Shown here: positions 21,190-30,844 of the stretch, in pieces
Position numbering within the stretch: position 1 is the stretch's first letter
How the letters are laid out: each line of letters starts with the position of its first letter
Origin: Sphingopyxis sp. YR583
GTDB taxonomy: Bacteria; Pseudomonadota; Alphaproteobacteria; Sphingomonadales; Sphingomonadaceae
Assembly (NCBI RefSeq): GCF_900108295.1
Contig: NZ_FNWK01000001.1
Span: 1,550,001-1,614,000 of the forward strand
DNA length: 64,000 nt
Direction of reading: 5' to 3'
The notes under the pieces: model-generated
Told to the model about the DNA's origin: nothing
The model's database searches: none
Seen by the model: only the letters and a program-made list of their open reading frames with translations
Program-made: the position numbers and the translations under genes

Positions 21190-23916
21190 ATGAAGAAACG
21201 TTCGCGCCGCACGGCATGCCTGCTGCGGACCAGCGCCGCCGGCTTATCGCTTTCATTCGGCCTTTTGGCGATGCCCGCCATGGCGCAGGGCGCCGGCGCC
21301 GAAACCGACGACAGCACGATCATCGTCACTGCGACGCGGCGCAGCGAGGCGCTCTCCGACGTTCCCATCGCGGTTTCCGCCGTCACCGGCGACACGCTGG
21401 AAAAAACGGGTGCAACCGACGTGCGCGCGCTGGGACAGGTGGCGCCGTCGCTTCTGGTGTCGGGCGCAACGAGCGAGGTCAATTTCTCGGCACGCATCCG
21501 CGGCATCGGGACCGTCGGCGAAAATCCGGGCCTTGAATCGTCGGTCGGCCTGTTCATCGACGGCGTCTATCGCAGCCGCACGGGCGTCGGCCTGTCCGAA
21601 CTCGGCGACATCGAACGCGTCGAGGTGCTGCGCGGACCGCAGGGAACCCTGTTCGGCCGCAATTCGACCGCAGGGCTGATCAACATCGTCACCAAGGGCC
21701 CCGAGCTTGGCACCTTCGCAGGCAAGGGGTCTGTGTCCTACGGCAATTATGATTATTGGCGCGTCGACGGCATGATCAACGCGCCGCTCGGCGACAAGAG
21801 CGCGGTGCGCCTCGACGGCGTCTGGCAGAAACGCGACGGTTTCATCGGAAATGTCACGCCGGGCGAGCCCGACATCAACGACCGCGACCGATGGCTGGTC
21901 AAGGGTCAGTTGATGTTCGAACCGACCGAGACGCTGAGCTTTCGCCTGATCGCCGATTACAGCAAGCGCGAAGAGAATTGCTGCGGCGGCATCCTGCTCA
22001 ATCCGGTACGCAACCTGACGCGCGGGCCCGACGGCTTCCCGGTCGCATCGGCGAACACCCTGCTTCCGCTCCTCCAGTTGCTCGGCGCGAACCATCAGGT
22101 CGCGCCTGTCGGGACAAGCTTCGTCCGCCGCCAGTCGACGACGCCCGGTGTCACCTACCGGTCGGACACGAAGGATTGGGGCGTGTCGGGTGAGCTCGAC
22201 TGGGATCTGGGCGCCGCGACGCTGACCTCGATCACCGCCTATCGCGACTATAAGAATGCGCAGGGCCAGGACGCCGATTTCAGCACGCTCGACATATTGC
22301 GCCGCACCGACCTCGATCGCCGCTTCCGCCTGTTCACACAGGAAGTGCGCTTGCAGGGCGAAGCGTTCGACGGGCGGCTCGACTGGCTGGTCGGCGGCTA
22401 TTACGCCAACGAGAAGCTCGATGTCGACGACGACATCGTCTATGGCGCCGACTATCAGCGCTTCGCCAACTGCCTCGCCGCGGCGTCGCTCGCGCCGGCG
22501 CTGATCAACCCCGCGTCTGCAACCTGTTCGAACCTGCCCGCCGCGAGCTTCCCGGGGTTTCAGGGTATTGCGGCCCTGCTCGGCGCCGCGCCGCTCAACG
22601 GCACCGGCAACAACGGATCGACCTTCCACCAGCGCAGCACCAACTATGCGCTGTTCACGCACAACAGCTTCGATATCGTCGAGGATGTGCTGACGCTGAC
22701 GGTCGGCGCACGCTACACGCACGAGAAGAAGACGCTGGCGGGCGATGCCAATTTCACCAACACGCTGTGCCCCGCGATCGTCAACTCGTCGCTGCAGGCG
22801 CTGGCAAGCCTCGCCTGCGTGATCAACGGAACCGCGCCCGACATCGTCAAGGGCGCGCCGGGAACGAAGTTCAGCGAGGGCCAGTGGACCGGCACCGCGG
22901 TGCTGAGCTGGAAACCCACGCCGGAGTTGCTCGTCTATGCCTCGGCGTCGAAGGGGTACAAGGCGGGCGGCTTCAACCTCGACTATTCGGCGCTCGACCG
23001 GCCGTGCAGCACGACCGCGGGGTCGGCCGCGCAGAATGCCGCCTGCACCACTGCGCTGGCGCGCCCCGCGAACACGCCCGGCAACGGACGGCCGGAAGCG
23101 AGCGACCTGCAATTCGCGAGCGAAAAGGTCGATGCCTATGAACTCGGGGTCAAATGGGACGGCCCGGGGATCGACGTCAATCTCGCCGCCTTTTGGCAGG
23201 AGTATAGCAATTATCAGCTGAACACCTTCAACGGCGTCAATTTCGAGGTCACCAATATCCAGGCGTGCAAGGACGATCTGGGGACCGCGCCGACCGACAA
23301 CAGCGCCGCAACCGGCGCATGCGCGTCGGACCGGCTGAAGCCGGGCGTCGTCGCCAAGGGGTTCGAGATCGAGACCTTCCTGCGCCCCGCACGCTATGTT
23401 TCGGTCAATATGGGGCTGACCTATGTCGACACCCTCTATCGCCGCGACCTTGTCGGCACGGGCGGGCGTCCGCTGTCGCCGGTGCTGTTCCAGCTCCCCG
23501 GTCGCGGGGTGTCGAACGCCGCCAAATATGTCGCGACCGCAGGGATCAGCTGGACGCCGCCGATCGGTTCGTCGGGGATGAGCGCGCTCATCTATCTCGA
23601 CACGCGGATGCAGAGCGACACCAACACCGGGTCGAACCTCGACATTGAAAAGGAACAGGATGCCTTTGCAGTGTTCAACGGCCGGATCGGGCTGTTCGGG
23701 CGCGACCGCCGCTGGGGTATCGAACTGTGGGGCCAGAATCTGTTCAACAAGCAATATTACCAGATCGGCGCCGACATGCCGTTGCAGGGATCGGGATCGT
23801 TCCGTGCGGTCGCCGCGCCAGCGGCAAGCGGGCACCCTGCTACCGCGAACAAATTGTTCGTCGGCTTCCCCGGCGAACCGCGCACCTATGGCGTGACGCT
23901 GCGCGGCCAGTTCTGA
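21190..23916 (+). CDS. TonB-dependent outer-membrane receptor (paralogue)
   Basis: A 908-residue receptor. The ATG at 21190 follows GAGAGGAGGG and opens a signal peptide ending at MPAMAQ. The plug carries STIIVTATRRSEALSDVPIA, RIRGIGTVGENPGLESS and the canonical GTLFGRNSTAGLINI; the barrel ends in RGQF. It aligns along its full length with the upstream receptor, including the unusual late segments with conserved cysteines (CCGG near residue 260). In-frame codons further upstream (from 20380) overlap the first receptor and are not coding. Confidence 0.93.
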   Translation: MKKRSRRTACLLRTSAAGLSLSFGLLAMPAMAQGAGAETDDSTIIVTATRRSEALSDVPIAVSAVTGDTLEKTGATDVRALGQVAPSLLVSGATSEVNFSARIRGIGTVGENPGLESSVGLFIDGVYRSRTGVGLSELGDIERVEVLRGPQGTLFGRNSTAGLINIVTKGPELGTFAGKGSVSYGNYDYWRVDGMINAPLGDKSAVRLDGVWQKRDGFIGNVTPGEPDINDRDRWLVKGQLMFEPTETLSFRLIADYSKREENCCGGILLNPVRNLTRGPDGFPVASANTLLPLLQLLGANHQVAPVGTSFVRRQSTTPGVTYRSDTKDWGVSGELDWDLGAATLTSITAYRDYKNAQGQDADFSTLDILRRTDLDRRFRLFTQEVRLQGEAFDGRLDWLVGGYYANEKLDVDDDIVYGADYQRFANCLAAASLAPALINPASATCSNLPAASFPGFQGIAALLGAAPLNGTGNNGSTFHQRSTNYALFTHNSFDIVEDVLTLTVGARYTHEKKTLAGDANFTNTLCPAIVNSSLQALASLACVINGTAPDIVKGAPGTKFSEGQWTGTAVLSWKPTPELLVYASASKGYKAGGFNLDYSALDRPCSTTAGSAAQNAACTTALARPANTPGNGRPEASDLQFASEKVDAYELGVKWDGPGIDVNLAAFWQEYSNYQLNTFNGVNFEVTNIQACKDDLGTAPTDNSAATGACASDRLKPGVVAKGFEIETFLRPARYVSVNMGLTYVDTLYRRDLVGTGGRPLSPVLFQLPGRGVSNAAKYVATAGISWTPPIGSSGMSALIYLDTRMQSDTNTGSNLDIEKEQDAFAVFNGRIGLFGRDRRWGIELWGQNLFNKQYYQIGADMPLQGSGSFRAVAAPAASGHPATANKLFVGFPGEPRTYGVTLRGQF

Positions 23917-23955
23917 CCGTCTCTCCCCCTCCCCACATTCGGGGAGGGCGTAGGG

Positions 23956-24000
23956 AGGGCCTGCCGCGGCCGGGCACTGTCACGGCAGGCCCTTTCCTTT
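23956..24000 (+). terminator. intrinsic terminator after second TonB receptor
   Basis: An 11-bp stem (AGGGCCTGCCG at 23956-23966 with CGGCAGGCCCT at 23983-23993), 16-base loop, then TTTCCTTT. Confidence 0.85.
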
Positions 24001-24050
24001 GGGTGGTACGATAGCGGCTTTAGGATGGCTGCCGACCGCACCGGACAAAG

Positions 24051-24080
24051 AAAAAGGGCGGTCCCGACGGGGCCGCCCTT
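24051..24080 (-). terminator. intrinsic terminator of the rpmI-rplT operon
   Basis: On the minus strand an AAGGGCGG/CCGCCCTT stem extended by CCC/GGG with a three-base loop, followed by TTTTTCTTT. It lies 27 bases downstream of rplT. Confidence 0.85.
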
Positions 24081-24106
24081 GTTTCGTTTCGCTTCGGCTG
24101 AAAGCG

Positions 24107-24472
24107 TCAGGCTGCCTTGGGCAGCGCCGCCTTTGCCTGCGCGATGATCGCGGTGAACACGCCACCTTCGTTCATCGCGAGGTCGGCCATGACCTTGCGG
24201 TCGAGCTCGATCCCGGCCAGCTTCACGCCGTGCATGAACTGCGAATAGGTGAGGCCTTCGGCGCGAACCGCAGCGTTAATGCGCTGGATCCACAGACCGC
24301 GGAAGCTCCGCTTCTTAACCTTGCGGTCGCGATAAGCGTACTGGCCGGCCTTTTCGACCGCCTGCTTGGCGACGCGGATCGTATTCTTGCGACGGCCATA
24401 ATAGCCCTTCGCCTGTTCCAAAACCCGCTTATGCTTGGCGCGCGTGGTAACGCCGCGTTTGATGCGTGACAT
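24107..24472 (-). CDS. rplT: 50S ribosomal protein L20
   Basis: A 121-residue basic protein opening [17 protein letters not shown] and containing [20 protein letters not shown], the L20 signature. It binds 23S rRNA early in large-subunit assembly. The gene follows rpmI with 13 bases between them, the standard operon order; infC is not in this window next to it. Confidence 0.98.
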   Translation of the reverse strand: MSRIKRGVTTRAKHKRVLEQAKGYYGRRKNTIRVAKQAVEKAGQYAYRDRKVKKRSFRGLWIQRINAAVRAEGLTYSQFMHGVKLAGIELDRKVMADLAMNEGGVFTAIIAQAKAALPKAA

Positions 24473-24485
24473 GCCTTAGCGCTCC

Positions 24486-24689
24486 TTACTTCAGGCCGTA
24501 GGGCGCCCAGAGGCGCACATGGGCCGCGTCCGAATCGCTGAGCACGCTGGTGCCGCGGTTGGTACGGATATATTTTGCATTGTGGCTGCTCAGGCGGTGG
24601 CGCTTGCCGACGACGCCGTGCTTCACCTTGCCGGAGGCGGTGAATTTGAAGCGTTTCTTCACACCGCTCTTGGTCTTCATCTTGGGCAT
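24486..24689 (-). CDS. rpmI: 50S ribosomal protein L35
   Basis: A 67-residue protein beginning [15 protein letters not shown], with HRLSSH in the middle, the L35 pattern. The start is set at the codon just before PKMKTKSG, preceded by AAGGAGA on the minus strand; a longer in-frame reading has no support. First gene of the rpmI-rplT unit. Confidence 0.97.
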   Translation of the reverse strand: MPKMKTKSGVKKRFKFTASGKVKHGVVGKRHRLSSHNAKYIRTNRGTSVLSDSDAAHVRLWAPYGLK

Positions 24690-24827
24690 TTTGGTCTCCT
24701 TTTGAAGTCCGTTTGCGTATCGGCCTGGCAGCCCTTGTCGCCAGCCGACACAATCGGAAGGCGGGCGCTTAAGGGGATTCGCCCGGAAATGCAAGCGATT
24801 CGGACGCCGAAATACGTGCGCATCGGT

Positions 24828-25610
24828 TCAATGGTGGCAGGCGAGCCCCTCGATCACATCTTCGAGCCGCGCGGGGTCACCCAATGCGATGACATGCCCC
24901 GTGCTGTCGGCGCTCAGCGGGTCGCCGTTCCAGTCGCACATCGTCCCGCCCGCGCCCTCGACTATCGGGGCAAGCGCGGCAAAGTCGTGAAGCTTCAGCC
25001 CCGCCTCGACGACGAGGTCGATGTGGCCGCTCGCAAGCAAGCCATAATTATAGCAGTCGCCGCCGAAGACCATGCGCTTGTGCGAGGTCTTTGCGGCGAG
25101 CGCCATGAAATGCTCGCCGTCATGGTCGCTGAAATATTGCGGGCCGGTGGTCGCGAGCACCGCGTCGGCGAGGTTGCGGCAGCTGCGCGTGCGCGCGGGC
25201 GCGCCGTTGAACAGCGTCGACTGTCCCAGCGCGCCGACCCAGCGCTCGCCGTTGATCGGCTGGTCGATGATGCCGAGGATCGGCCAGCCGTCCTGCAGCA
25301 ACGCGATCAGCGTACCGAAGATCGGACGGCCTGCCATGAAGCTGACGGTGCCGTCGATCGGATCGAGCACCCACTGCCGCGAGGCGTCGGTGCGTTCGGC
25401 GCCATATTCCTCGCCGATGATTCCGTCGCGCGGCGCCTCTGCATCGAGCAGGCGGCGCATCGCCGCTTCGGCGGCGCGGTCGGCCTCGGTCACAGGCGAC
25501 GCGTCGGCCTTGGCCTCATGCGCCCAGTTGGACCGGAAGAGCGGGCGAATGGCCTCGCCGGCGGCATCGGCGAGGCGGTTGGCGAGGGTGAGGTCAGATG
25601 TGATCGACAT
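24828..25610 (-). CDS. hisN: histidinol-phosphatase, inositol monophosphatase type
   Basis: A 260-residue enzyme of the inositol monophosphatase superfamily. Metal-binding motifs are visible: GEEYG, WVLDPIDGTVSFMAGRP and the late HDFAALAPIVEGAGG. The sequence fits the HisN-type histidinol-phosphatase of alphaproteobacteria, which completes a late step of histidine biosynthesis. No other his gene is adjacent, so an inositol phosphatase or related activity cannot be excluded. Confidence 0.85.
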   Translation of the reverse strand: MSITSDLTLANRLADAAGEAIRPLFRSNWAHEAKADASPVTEADRAAEAAMRRLLDAEAPRDGIIGEEYGAERTDASRQWVLDPIDGTVSFMAGRPIFGTLIALLQDGWPILGIIDQPINGERWVGALGQSTLFNGAPARTRSCRNLADAVLATTGPQYFSDHDGEHFMALAAKTSHKRMVFGGDCYNYGLLASGHIDLVVEAGLKLHDFAALAPIVEGAGGTMCDWNGDPLSADSTGHVIALGDPARLEDVIEGLACHH

Positions 25611-25690
25611 GGCCTTGCGCTAGCGCAGAGGAGGCCGCGCCGCCAGAGGATGCGGCGATGCTGCACCATCGAAGTCGCAATTTTTATCGA

Positions 25691-25718
25691 TTTTACAATG
25701 TTCGTATAAACTGTAAAA
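25691..25718. promoter_or_regulatory. dyad upstream of tetR gene, candidate operator
   Basis: Arms TTTTACA and TGTAAAA separated by 14 bases, ending 9 bases before the tetR ATG and lying between the divergent hisN and tetR starts. The symmetry suggests autoregulation by the TetR-family protein; no experimental basis. Confidence 0.5.
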
Positions 25719-25727
25719 ATAGCCAGC

Positions 25728-26270
25728 ATGGCGGGCGATTTCCCTCTCGATCCGATCATCGCGACCTTTGCGCTTCACGGTTTGCGCAAGACGTCGATGG
25801 AGGATGTTGCGACCGCGCTCGGTGTGTCGCGCCAAGCGCTATACAACCGACACGGATCGAAGGGGGCGCTGGTCGACTGGGCGATGCAGAGCTTGGTCGA
25901 CGTTTCGCTGGTGGACGCACTGGCCAGCATCGACCAACCCGCACGAACGCTCGTCGAGCGATTGACCGGCGCGCTCGATGCGTGGGTTGGCCGGCATATG
26001 GCCGCACTGCAGGCATCGCCGCATGGCGCCGAGATCGTTGCGATGCTCCGGCGCGACCCGTCCGAAACGGTGCGTGTGGCCGAACGCCGACTCGTCGCAG
26101 CCATGGCCGAGGCGATCCGGTTCAGCGGGCCGGGATCGGCGGTGTCGCGCGCCGGCAGCATGGCGCAGGCTTTATGCTGGACAGCGCGCGGACTGGTCCA
26201 TGCGGTGCCCGATCACCCGACATTCCGGCGGCAGCTCGATCATATCGTCAGCGCGCTCGTCGCGCGCTGA
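25728..26270 (+). CDS. TetR-family transcriptional regulator
   Basis: A 180-residue regulator. The N-terminal helix-turn-helix reads TSMEDVATALGVSRQALYNR, typical of the family, and the C-terminal ligand domain is helical and divergent. No ligand can be predicted. It diverges from hisN and converges with prs; no obvious target other than itself or hisN lies nearby. Confidence 0.88.
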   Translation: MAGDFPLDPIIATFALHGLRKTSMEDVATALGVSRQALYNRHGSKGALVDWAMQSLVDVSLVDALASIDQPARTLVERLTGALDAWVGRHMAALQASPHGAEIVAMLRRDPSETVRVAERRLVAAMAEAIRFSGPGSAVSRAGSMAQALCWTARGLVHAVPDHPTFRRQLDHIVSALVAR

Positions 26271-26278
26271 GGACGACG

Positions 26279-27214
26279 TCAGTCGAAAAGCGAGGAGACG
26301 CTCGATTCGTCAGCGATGCGCTTGATCGCTTCGCCGAGCAGCGGCGCGACGGTCAGCGCGCGGACCTTGCTGCTGTCGTTCACGGCGTCGGTCGGCTGGA
26401 TCGAATCGGTGATGACGAGTTCGGTGAGTTCGCTCGCATCGACGCGCGCAACCGCGCCGCCCGACAGGACGCCGTGGGTACAATAAGCAACGACGCCCTC
26501 GGCGCCCGCGGCCTTGAGCGCGGCGGCGGCGTTGCAGAGCGTACCCGCCGAATCGACGATATCGTCGATCAGGATGCAGAACCGACCCTTCACGTCACCG
26601 ATGATGTTCATCACTTCGGATTCGCCGGCGCGTTCGCGGCGCTTGTCGACGATCGCCAGCGGGGCGTTGTCGAGCCGTTTGGCAAGCGCGCGCGCGCGGA
26701 CCACGCCGCCGACGTCGGGCGACACGACCATCAGATTCTTGCCTGCAAAACGCGCCTGGATATCGGCGCTCATCACCGGCGCGGCGTAAAGGTTGTCGGT
26801 CGGGATATCGAAGAAGCCCTGGATCTGCCCGGCGTGGAGGTCGATCGCGAGGACGCGGTCGGCACCCGAGGTGGTGATCAGGTTCGCGACGAGCTTCGCA
26901 GAGATCGGCGTGCGCGGTCCGGGTTTCCGGTCCTGACGGGCGTAGCCGAAATAGGGGACGACCGCGGTGATGCGCTTTGCCGAGGCGCGACGCAGCGCGT
27001 CGTTGATGATCAGCAATTCCATCAGATTGTCGTTGGCGGGGAAGTTCGTCGGCTGGACGACGAACACGTCCTGCCCGCGGACATTCTCATGGATTTCGAC
27101 GAAGACTTCCTCGTCGGCGAAGCGGCGCACGCTCGTATCGGTCAGCGGCAGTTCGAGATAGTCCGCGATCGCACGGGCCAGCGGCAGGTTGCTGTTGCCG
27201 GAGATGAGTTTCAT
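26279..27214 (-). CDS. prs: ribose-phosphate pyrophosphokinase
   Basis: A 311-residue PRPP synthase. Visible motifs are [21 protein letters not shown] in the flexible loop, the metal site [12 protein letters not shown], and the PRPP loop [13 protein letters not shown]. It makes PRPP for nucleotide, histidine and NAD synthesis. The start is placed at MKLISGN; a codon three residues earlier is possible. Confidence 0.97.
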   Translation of the reverse strand: MKLISGNSNLPLARAIADYLELPLTDTSVRRFADEEVFVEIHENVRGQDVFVVQPTNFPANDNLMELLIINDALRRASAKRITAVVPYFGYARQDRKPGPRTPISAKLVANLITTSGADRVLAIDLHAGQIQGFFDIPTDNLYAAPVMSADIQARFAGKNLMVVSPDVGGVVRARALAKRLDNAPLAIVDKRRERAGESEVMNIIGDVKGRFCILIDDIVDSAGTLCNAAAALKAAGAEGVVAYCTHGVLSGGAVARVDASELTELVITDSIQPTDAVNDSSKVRALTVAPLLGEAIKRIADESSVSSLFD

Positions 27215-27286
27215 GGGGTGCAAGGCCCTTTCGCGCGGGTGGGATTGCGCGCCCCCTTAGCCAGCGCGGGGCGATAGGGGAAGGGG

Positions 27287-28036
27287 TTAAAGCCATCCCG
27301 CAGCGCGCAAGTGCGGCATCATGTCGCGCGCGACCGGAGCTTCGTGGCCCGAACGGAGCGTAATCACCGCAGTGCGGCCGTCGCGGCGCACCGAGGCGAT
27401 AGCGTCGCGCGCGATCCACCAGCTGCGGTGGATGCGCAGTCCGTCGCGGTCGCCGAGGCGTTCGATCGCATCGCGCATCCGCATCAGGACAAGCTCCTCG
27501 CGCGCATCGCCGATAATGCGGACATAATGATCCTCGCCTTTCAGCGCGAGGACCGGCCCGAAGCCGGACGGCAGCGGCAGAACAGGAGCGGCAGGGGCGG
27601 GCGGCGGTTCCGGAGCGGTGGCTTCCGGAGTGGTGGCTTCCGACGCGGTGCGGCCGAAGATCGCGGCCATCACGGCCGACGCCACGACCGCGATGACGAC
27701 GATATAGAGGTACATCGTCCAGAAGCCGCGCCAGCGCAGGACGTCAGCAAAGGGCAGGCGGGTCAGCATCATCGTCACGATCAGCGTGAGCGGCACGCTG
27801 GCGACGACGAGCGCGAGCAGTTTGCCGGCAAAGCGCGGCAGGCCGGTCGCCTCGCACAGCCAGCCGGCGACGATATTGGTCGGGCGGAAAAGCGCATAGC
27901 CCGCGAGCAGCCAGATCGTCCAGCTCAGCATCCGCTGTGCCGGCGGCGCGGTGAACGTGCCGAAGGGGCCAAGAAGGCCGATGAGCAGGCCGAGCGCGAC
28001 CATCACCAATATTTCGATCGTCAGCCGCTTTGCCAT
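27287..28036 (-). CDS. membrane-anchored LytTR-family DNA-binding regulator
   Basis: About 249 residues: four predicted membrane helices in the first 130 residues, a proline/alanine linker (PEPPPAPAAP), then a C-terminal LytTR DNA-binding domain (ALKGEDHYVRIIGD; LRIHRSWWIARDAI). Such membrane LytTR proteins usually regulate the adjacent membrane-protein gene. Here the divergent DUF2306 gene is the candidate target. An alternative start at 28057 is in frame; the chosen one has AAGG 8 bases upstream. Confidence 0.85.
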   Translation of the reverse strand: MAKRLTIEILVMVALGLLIGLLGPFGTFTAPPAQRMLSWTIWLLAGYALFRPTNIVAGWLCEATGLPRFAGKLLALVVASVPLTLIVTMMLTRLPFADVLRWRGFWTMYLYIVVIAVVASAVMAAIFGRTASEATTPEATAPEPPPAPAAPVLPLPSGFGPVLALKGEDHYVRIIGDAREELVLMRMRDAIERLGDRDGLRIHRSWWIARDAIASVRRDGRTAVITLRSGHEAPVARDMMPHLRAAGWL

Positions 28037-28184
28037 GCCGCGCCTTGTGCGTGCCATTTCACGAAGCGTCAATTGGCGAAGCAGCCGGTTTCGCGAACAA
28101 ATCCGCCGCTTTTGCGAAGGGGCGGTTGCGGGCGAACGGCCGGCCGGCAGGGAAGGCGCATCGATAGCCACAACAGGATTTCCC

Positions 28185-28670
28185 ATGACCACCGCCCCTG
28201 CCAACGCCCTTCGCCGCATCGGCCTGATGGCCCTGCTCATCCTTGGCGTGATCACGCTTGCGGTGCTTGCTCGGTCCTTCACCGGCCCGTCGGACTATCG
28301 GACCCCGGCGTGGGCGGTCTGGCTGCACCTCGCGACGGTCGTCCCGGCGCTGCCGCTTGGCGCCTGGCTGCTCTGGCGTCCGCGCAAGGGCGATGCGGCG
28401 CACCGGATCGCGGGGCGCATCTGGGTCGCATTGATGATCGTCACCGCGATCGACAGCTTCTGGATTCGCACCATCACCGGCGGCATCGGTCCGATCCACA
28501 TCTTTTCGGTGGTGACGATCGTCCAGCTACCGCGCGCGATCTGGTTCGCGAAGACGGGGCAAATCGCACGCCATCAGCGGATCATGCGCGGCGTCTTTTT
28601 CGGCCTGATCGCGGCCGGCTTTTTCGCGATGGCACCCGGCCGCACGCTGTGGGCGCTTCTCTTCGGTTGA
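28185..28670 (+). CDS. DUF2306 membrane protein
   Basis: A 161-residue protein with four membrane helices. The histidine-containing pattern in HRIAGRIWVALM, DSFWIR, IHIFSVVT, ARHQRIMRG and AGFFAMAPGR matches DUF2306, a family of unknown function with conserved membrane-embedded histidines. The start has AGGA 6 bases upstream. It is divergent from the membrane LytTR regulator, a common arrangement for regulator and target. Confidence 0.83.
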   Translation: MTTAPANALRRIGLMALLILGVITLAVLARSFTGPSDYRTPAWAVWLHLATVVPALPLGAWLLWRPRKGDAAHRIAGRIWVALMIVTAIDSFWIRTITGGIGPIHIFSVVTIVQLPRAIWFAKTGQIARHQRIMRGVFFGLIAAGFFAMAPGRTLWALLFG

Positions 28671-28702
28671 ATGGACGGGGCGGTTGCGCCTAAACCGCCC
28701 GC

Positions 28703-30376
28703 ATGACCCAGAAGCTATCGATCGTCCTTTCGCAAATGACCCAGTCGGTGGGCGACCTTGCCGCCAATGCGCAAGCGATGCGCGAGGTGCGTGCTCGTCA
28801 CCCCGAAGCCGACCTGATCCTCTATCCCGAGTTCCAGCTGATCGGTTATCCGCCCGAGGATCTGGTGCTGAAGCCCGCGCTGGCCGAGCGTGCAGCACGG
28901 CTTCTCGATGAGCTGGCGGCCGAAACGGCCGACGGCGGCCCCGCGATGCTGGTCGGATCGGTCGAACGGACGAGGGACGAGAATGGCGGCGACGCGCTCT
29001 ATAATATCGTCGCCCTGCTCGACGGCGGCAAGATCGTCGCGACGCGGCGCAAGCACGAACTGCCCAATTACGGCACCTTCGACGAGAAACGCATCTTCGT
29101 CCCCGGCCCGCTGCCTGACGTGGTCGAGTGGCGGGGGGTGAAGCTGGGCCTCCCGATCTGCGAGGATGGCTGGTTGCCGAAGGTTTGCCGGCATCTGGCG
29201 GAGCAGGGTGCCGAACTGCTGATTTCGGTCAACGGAAGCCCCTATGAAATCGACAAGGACGAGCGGCGCCTGACGCAGGTGTTCGCGAGCCGCGTCGCCG
29301 AAACCTCGCTACCCGTCCTGTTCCTCAACCGCATCGGCGGGCAGGACGAGATCGTGTTCGACGGTTGCTCTTTCGTGCTGAACAGCGACGGCACGACCGC
29401 GCACCGGCTGACCGACTGGGAGCCCGAGGAGCGGGTGACGCACTGGACAAAAGGCGCTGATGGCTGGACGTGCGAGACGGGCGCGATCGCCGAGTGGGAG
29501 GCGCATCCGGCCGACATCTACAGCGCGATGATCCTGTCCTTGCGCGACTATGTCGAGCGCAACCGCTTCCCGGGCGTCGTGCTCGGCCTGTCGGGCGGGA
29601 TCGATTCGGCGATTTGCGCCGCGATCGCCGCCGACGCGCTCGGCCCCGACAAGGTCTGGTGCGTGATGCTGCCGAGCCGGTTCACAAGCCAGGAAAGCCT
29701 CGACGATGCCGGGGGCTGCGCGAAGATGATCGGCTGCCGGCTCGACACGATCCCGATCGTTCCCGCGGTCGAGGCGTTCGACGCGATGCTCGCGGACAGT
29801 TTCGCCGACAGGGACGTCGACATCACCGAGGAGAATGTCCAGTCGCGCATTCGCGGGGTGACGTTGATGGCGCTCAGCAACAAATTCGGCCCGATGCTGC
29901 TGACGACGGGCAACAAGAGCGAAATGAGCGTCGGTTATGCGACGATCTATGGTGACATGGCGGGCGGCTATAATCCGCTGAAGGACGCGTACAAGATGAC
30001 GGTCTTCGCACTCGCCGAATGGCGCAATGCGAATGTCCCGCGCCTGTCGCGCAACCGGGTGACGCCGGTAATGCCCGATAATATCGTCACCAAACCGCCG
30101 AGCGCCGAGCTGCGTCCCGACCAGAAGGACGAGGACAGCCTGCCTCCTTACGTGGACCTCGACCGCATGCTCCACATGCTCGTCGAGGAGGAAGCGAGCG
30201 TCGACGATGTCGTCGCGCGTTACGGTTTCGATCGCGATGCGGTGGTGCGGGTCGAGCGATTGCTGATGCTCGCCGAATATAAACGCCGCCAGGCGCCGCC
30301 GGGGGTCAAATTGTCGACGCGCAATTTCGGCCGCGACCGGCGCTATCCGATCACGCACGGGTTCCGGACGGGATAA
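28703..30376 (+). CDS. nadE: glutamine-dependent NAD(+) synthase
   Basis: A 557-residue two-domain enzyme. The N-terminal amidase (nitrilase fold, residues 1-260) has Glu in LYPEFQLIGYPPED, Lys in RKHELPNYG and the Cys in LPICEDGW. The C-terminal synthetase has the P-loop GLSGGIDSAICAAIA and GNKSEMSVGYATIYGD. It converts nicotinic acid adenine dinucleotide to NAD using glutamine. Not adjacent to the NrtR locus at 57030. Confidence 0.97.
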   Translation: MTQKLSIVLSQMTQSVGDLAANAQAMREVRARHPEADLILYPEFQLIGYPPEDLVLKPALAERAARLLDELAAETADGGPAMLVGSVERTRDENGGDALYNIVALLDGGKIVATRRKHELPNYGTFDEKRIFVPGPLPDVVEWRGVKLGLPICEDGWLPKVCRHLAEQGAELLISVNGSPYEIDKDERRLTQVFASRVAETSLPVLFLNRIGGQDEIVFDGCSFVLNSDGTTAHRLTDWEPEERVTHWTKGADGWTCETGAIAEWEAHPADIYSAMILSLRDYVERNRFPGVVLGLSGGIDSAICAAIAADALGPDKVWCVMLPSRFTSQESLDDAGGCAKMIGCRLDTIPIVPAVEAFDAMLADSFADRDVDITEENVQSRIRGVTLMALSNKFGPMLLTTGNKSEMSVGYATIYGDMAGGYNPLKDAYKMTVFALAEWRNANVPRLSRNRVTPVMPDNIVTKPPSAELRPDQKDEDSLPPYVDLDRMLHMLVEEEASVDDVVARYGFDRDAVVRVERLLMLAEYKRRQAPPGVKLSTRNFGRDRRYPITHGFRTG

Positions 30377-30388
30377 GGGGGGAGAAGG

Positions 30389-30805
30389 ATGAGTCTGCTG
30401 GGTCCGACGGCGCCGCCCGTACGCGCGGCTCTGGTGCTCGACGTGCTGCGCGTCACCGTTGCGCTGCTCATCCTGATCCACGGCGCGTACCGGCTCGCCG
30501 CCGGTCTCGTCGAACCGTTCGGCCTCTGGCTGGACAGCCTCGGCTTTCCCTTTGGTTATGGCTGGGCGATGGCGGTGACGCTGTACGAACTCGTCGGCCC
30601 GGCGCTGATGCTGGCGCGCCGCTGGACCAGCCTCGCCGCGCTGGGGCATGCCTTCATCCTGACGCTGGGCATGATTCTCGTCCATTTTCCCGCTGGCTGG
30701 TTCGTCGTTGGCGGCGGGCGCAACGGAATGGAATATAGCGTCCTGTTGATCGTCTCGCTGTTCGCCATTGCCTGGGCCTATTGGCCGGCTCGGCGCAGCG
30801 CATAG
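30389..30805 (+). CDS. DoxX family membrane protein
   Basis: A 138-residue protein with four predicted helices. LRVTVALLILIHGAYRLAAG and FGYGWAMAVTLYELVGPALM fit the DoxX/DoxD-like family. It starts 12 bases after nadE and may be cotranscribed. Function unknown; family members are linked to redox or membrane stress in some bacteria. Confidence 0.82.
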   Translation: MSLLGPTAPPVRAALVLDVLRVTVALLILIHGAYRLAAGLVEPFGLWLDSLGFPFGYGWAMAVTLYELVGPALMLARRWTSLAALGHAFILTLGMILVHFPAGWFVVGGGRNGMEYSVLLIVSLFAIAWAYWPARRSA

Positions 30806-30844
30806 CTATCGCGGCGGCATCAAATGCGGTTATAGGCGCGCGCT

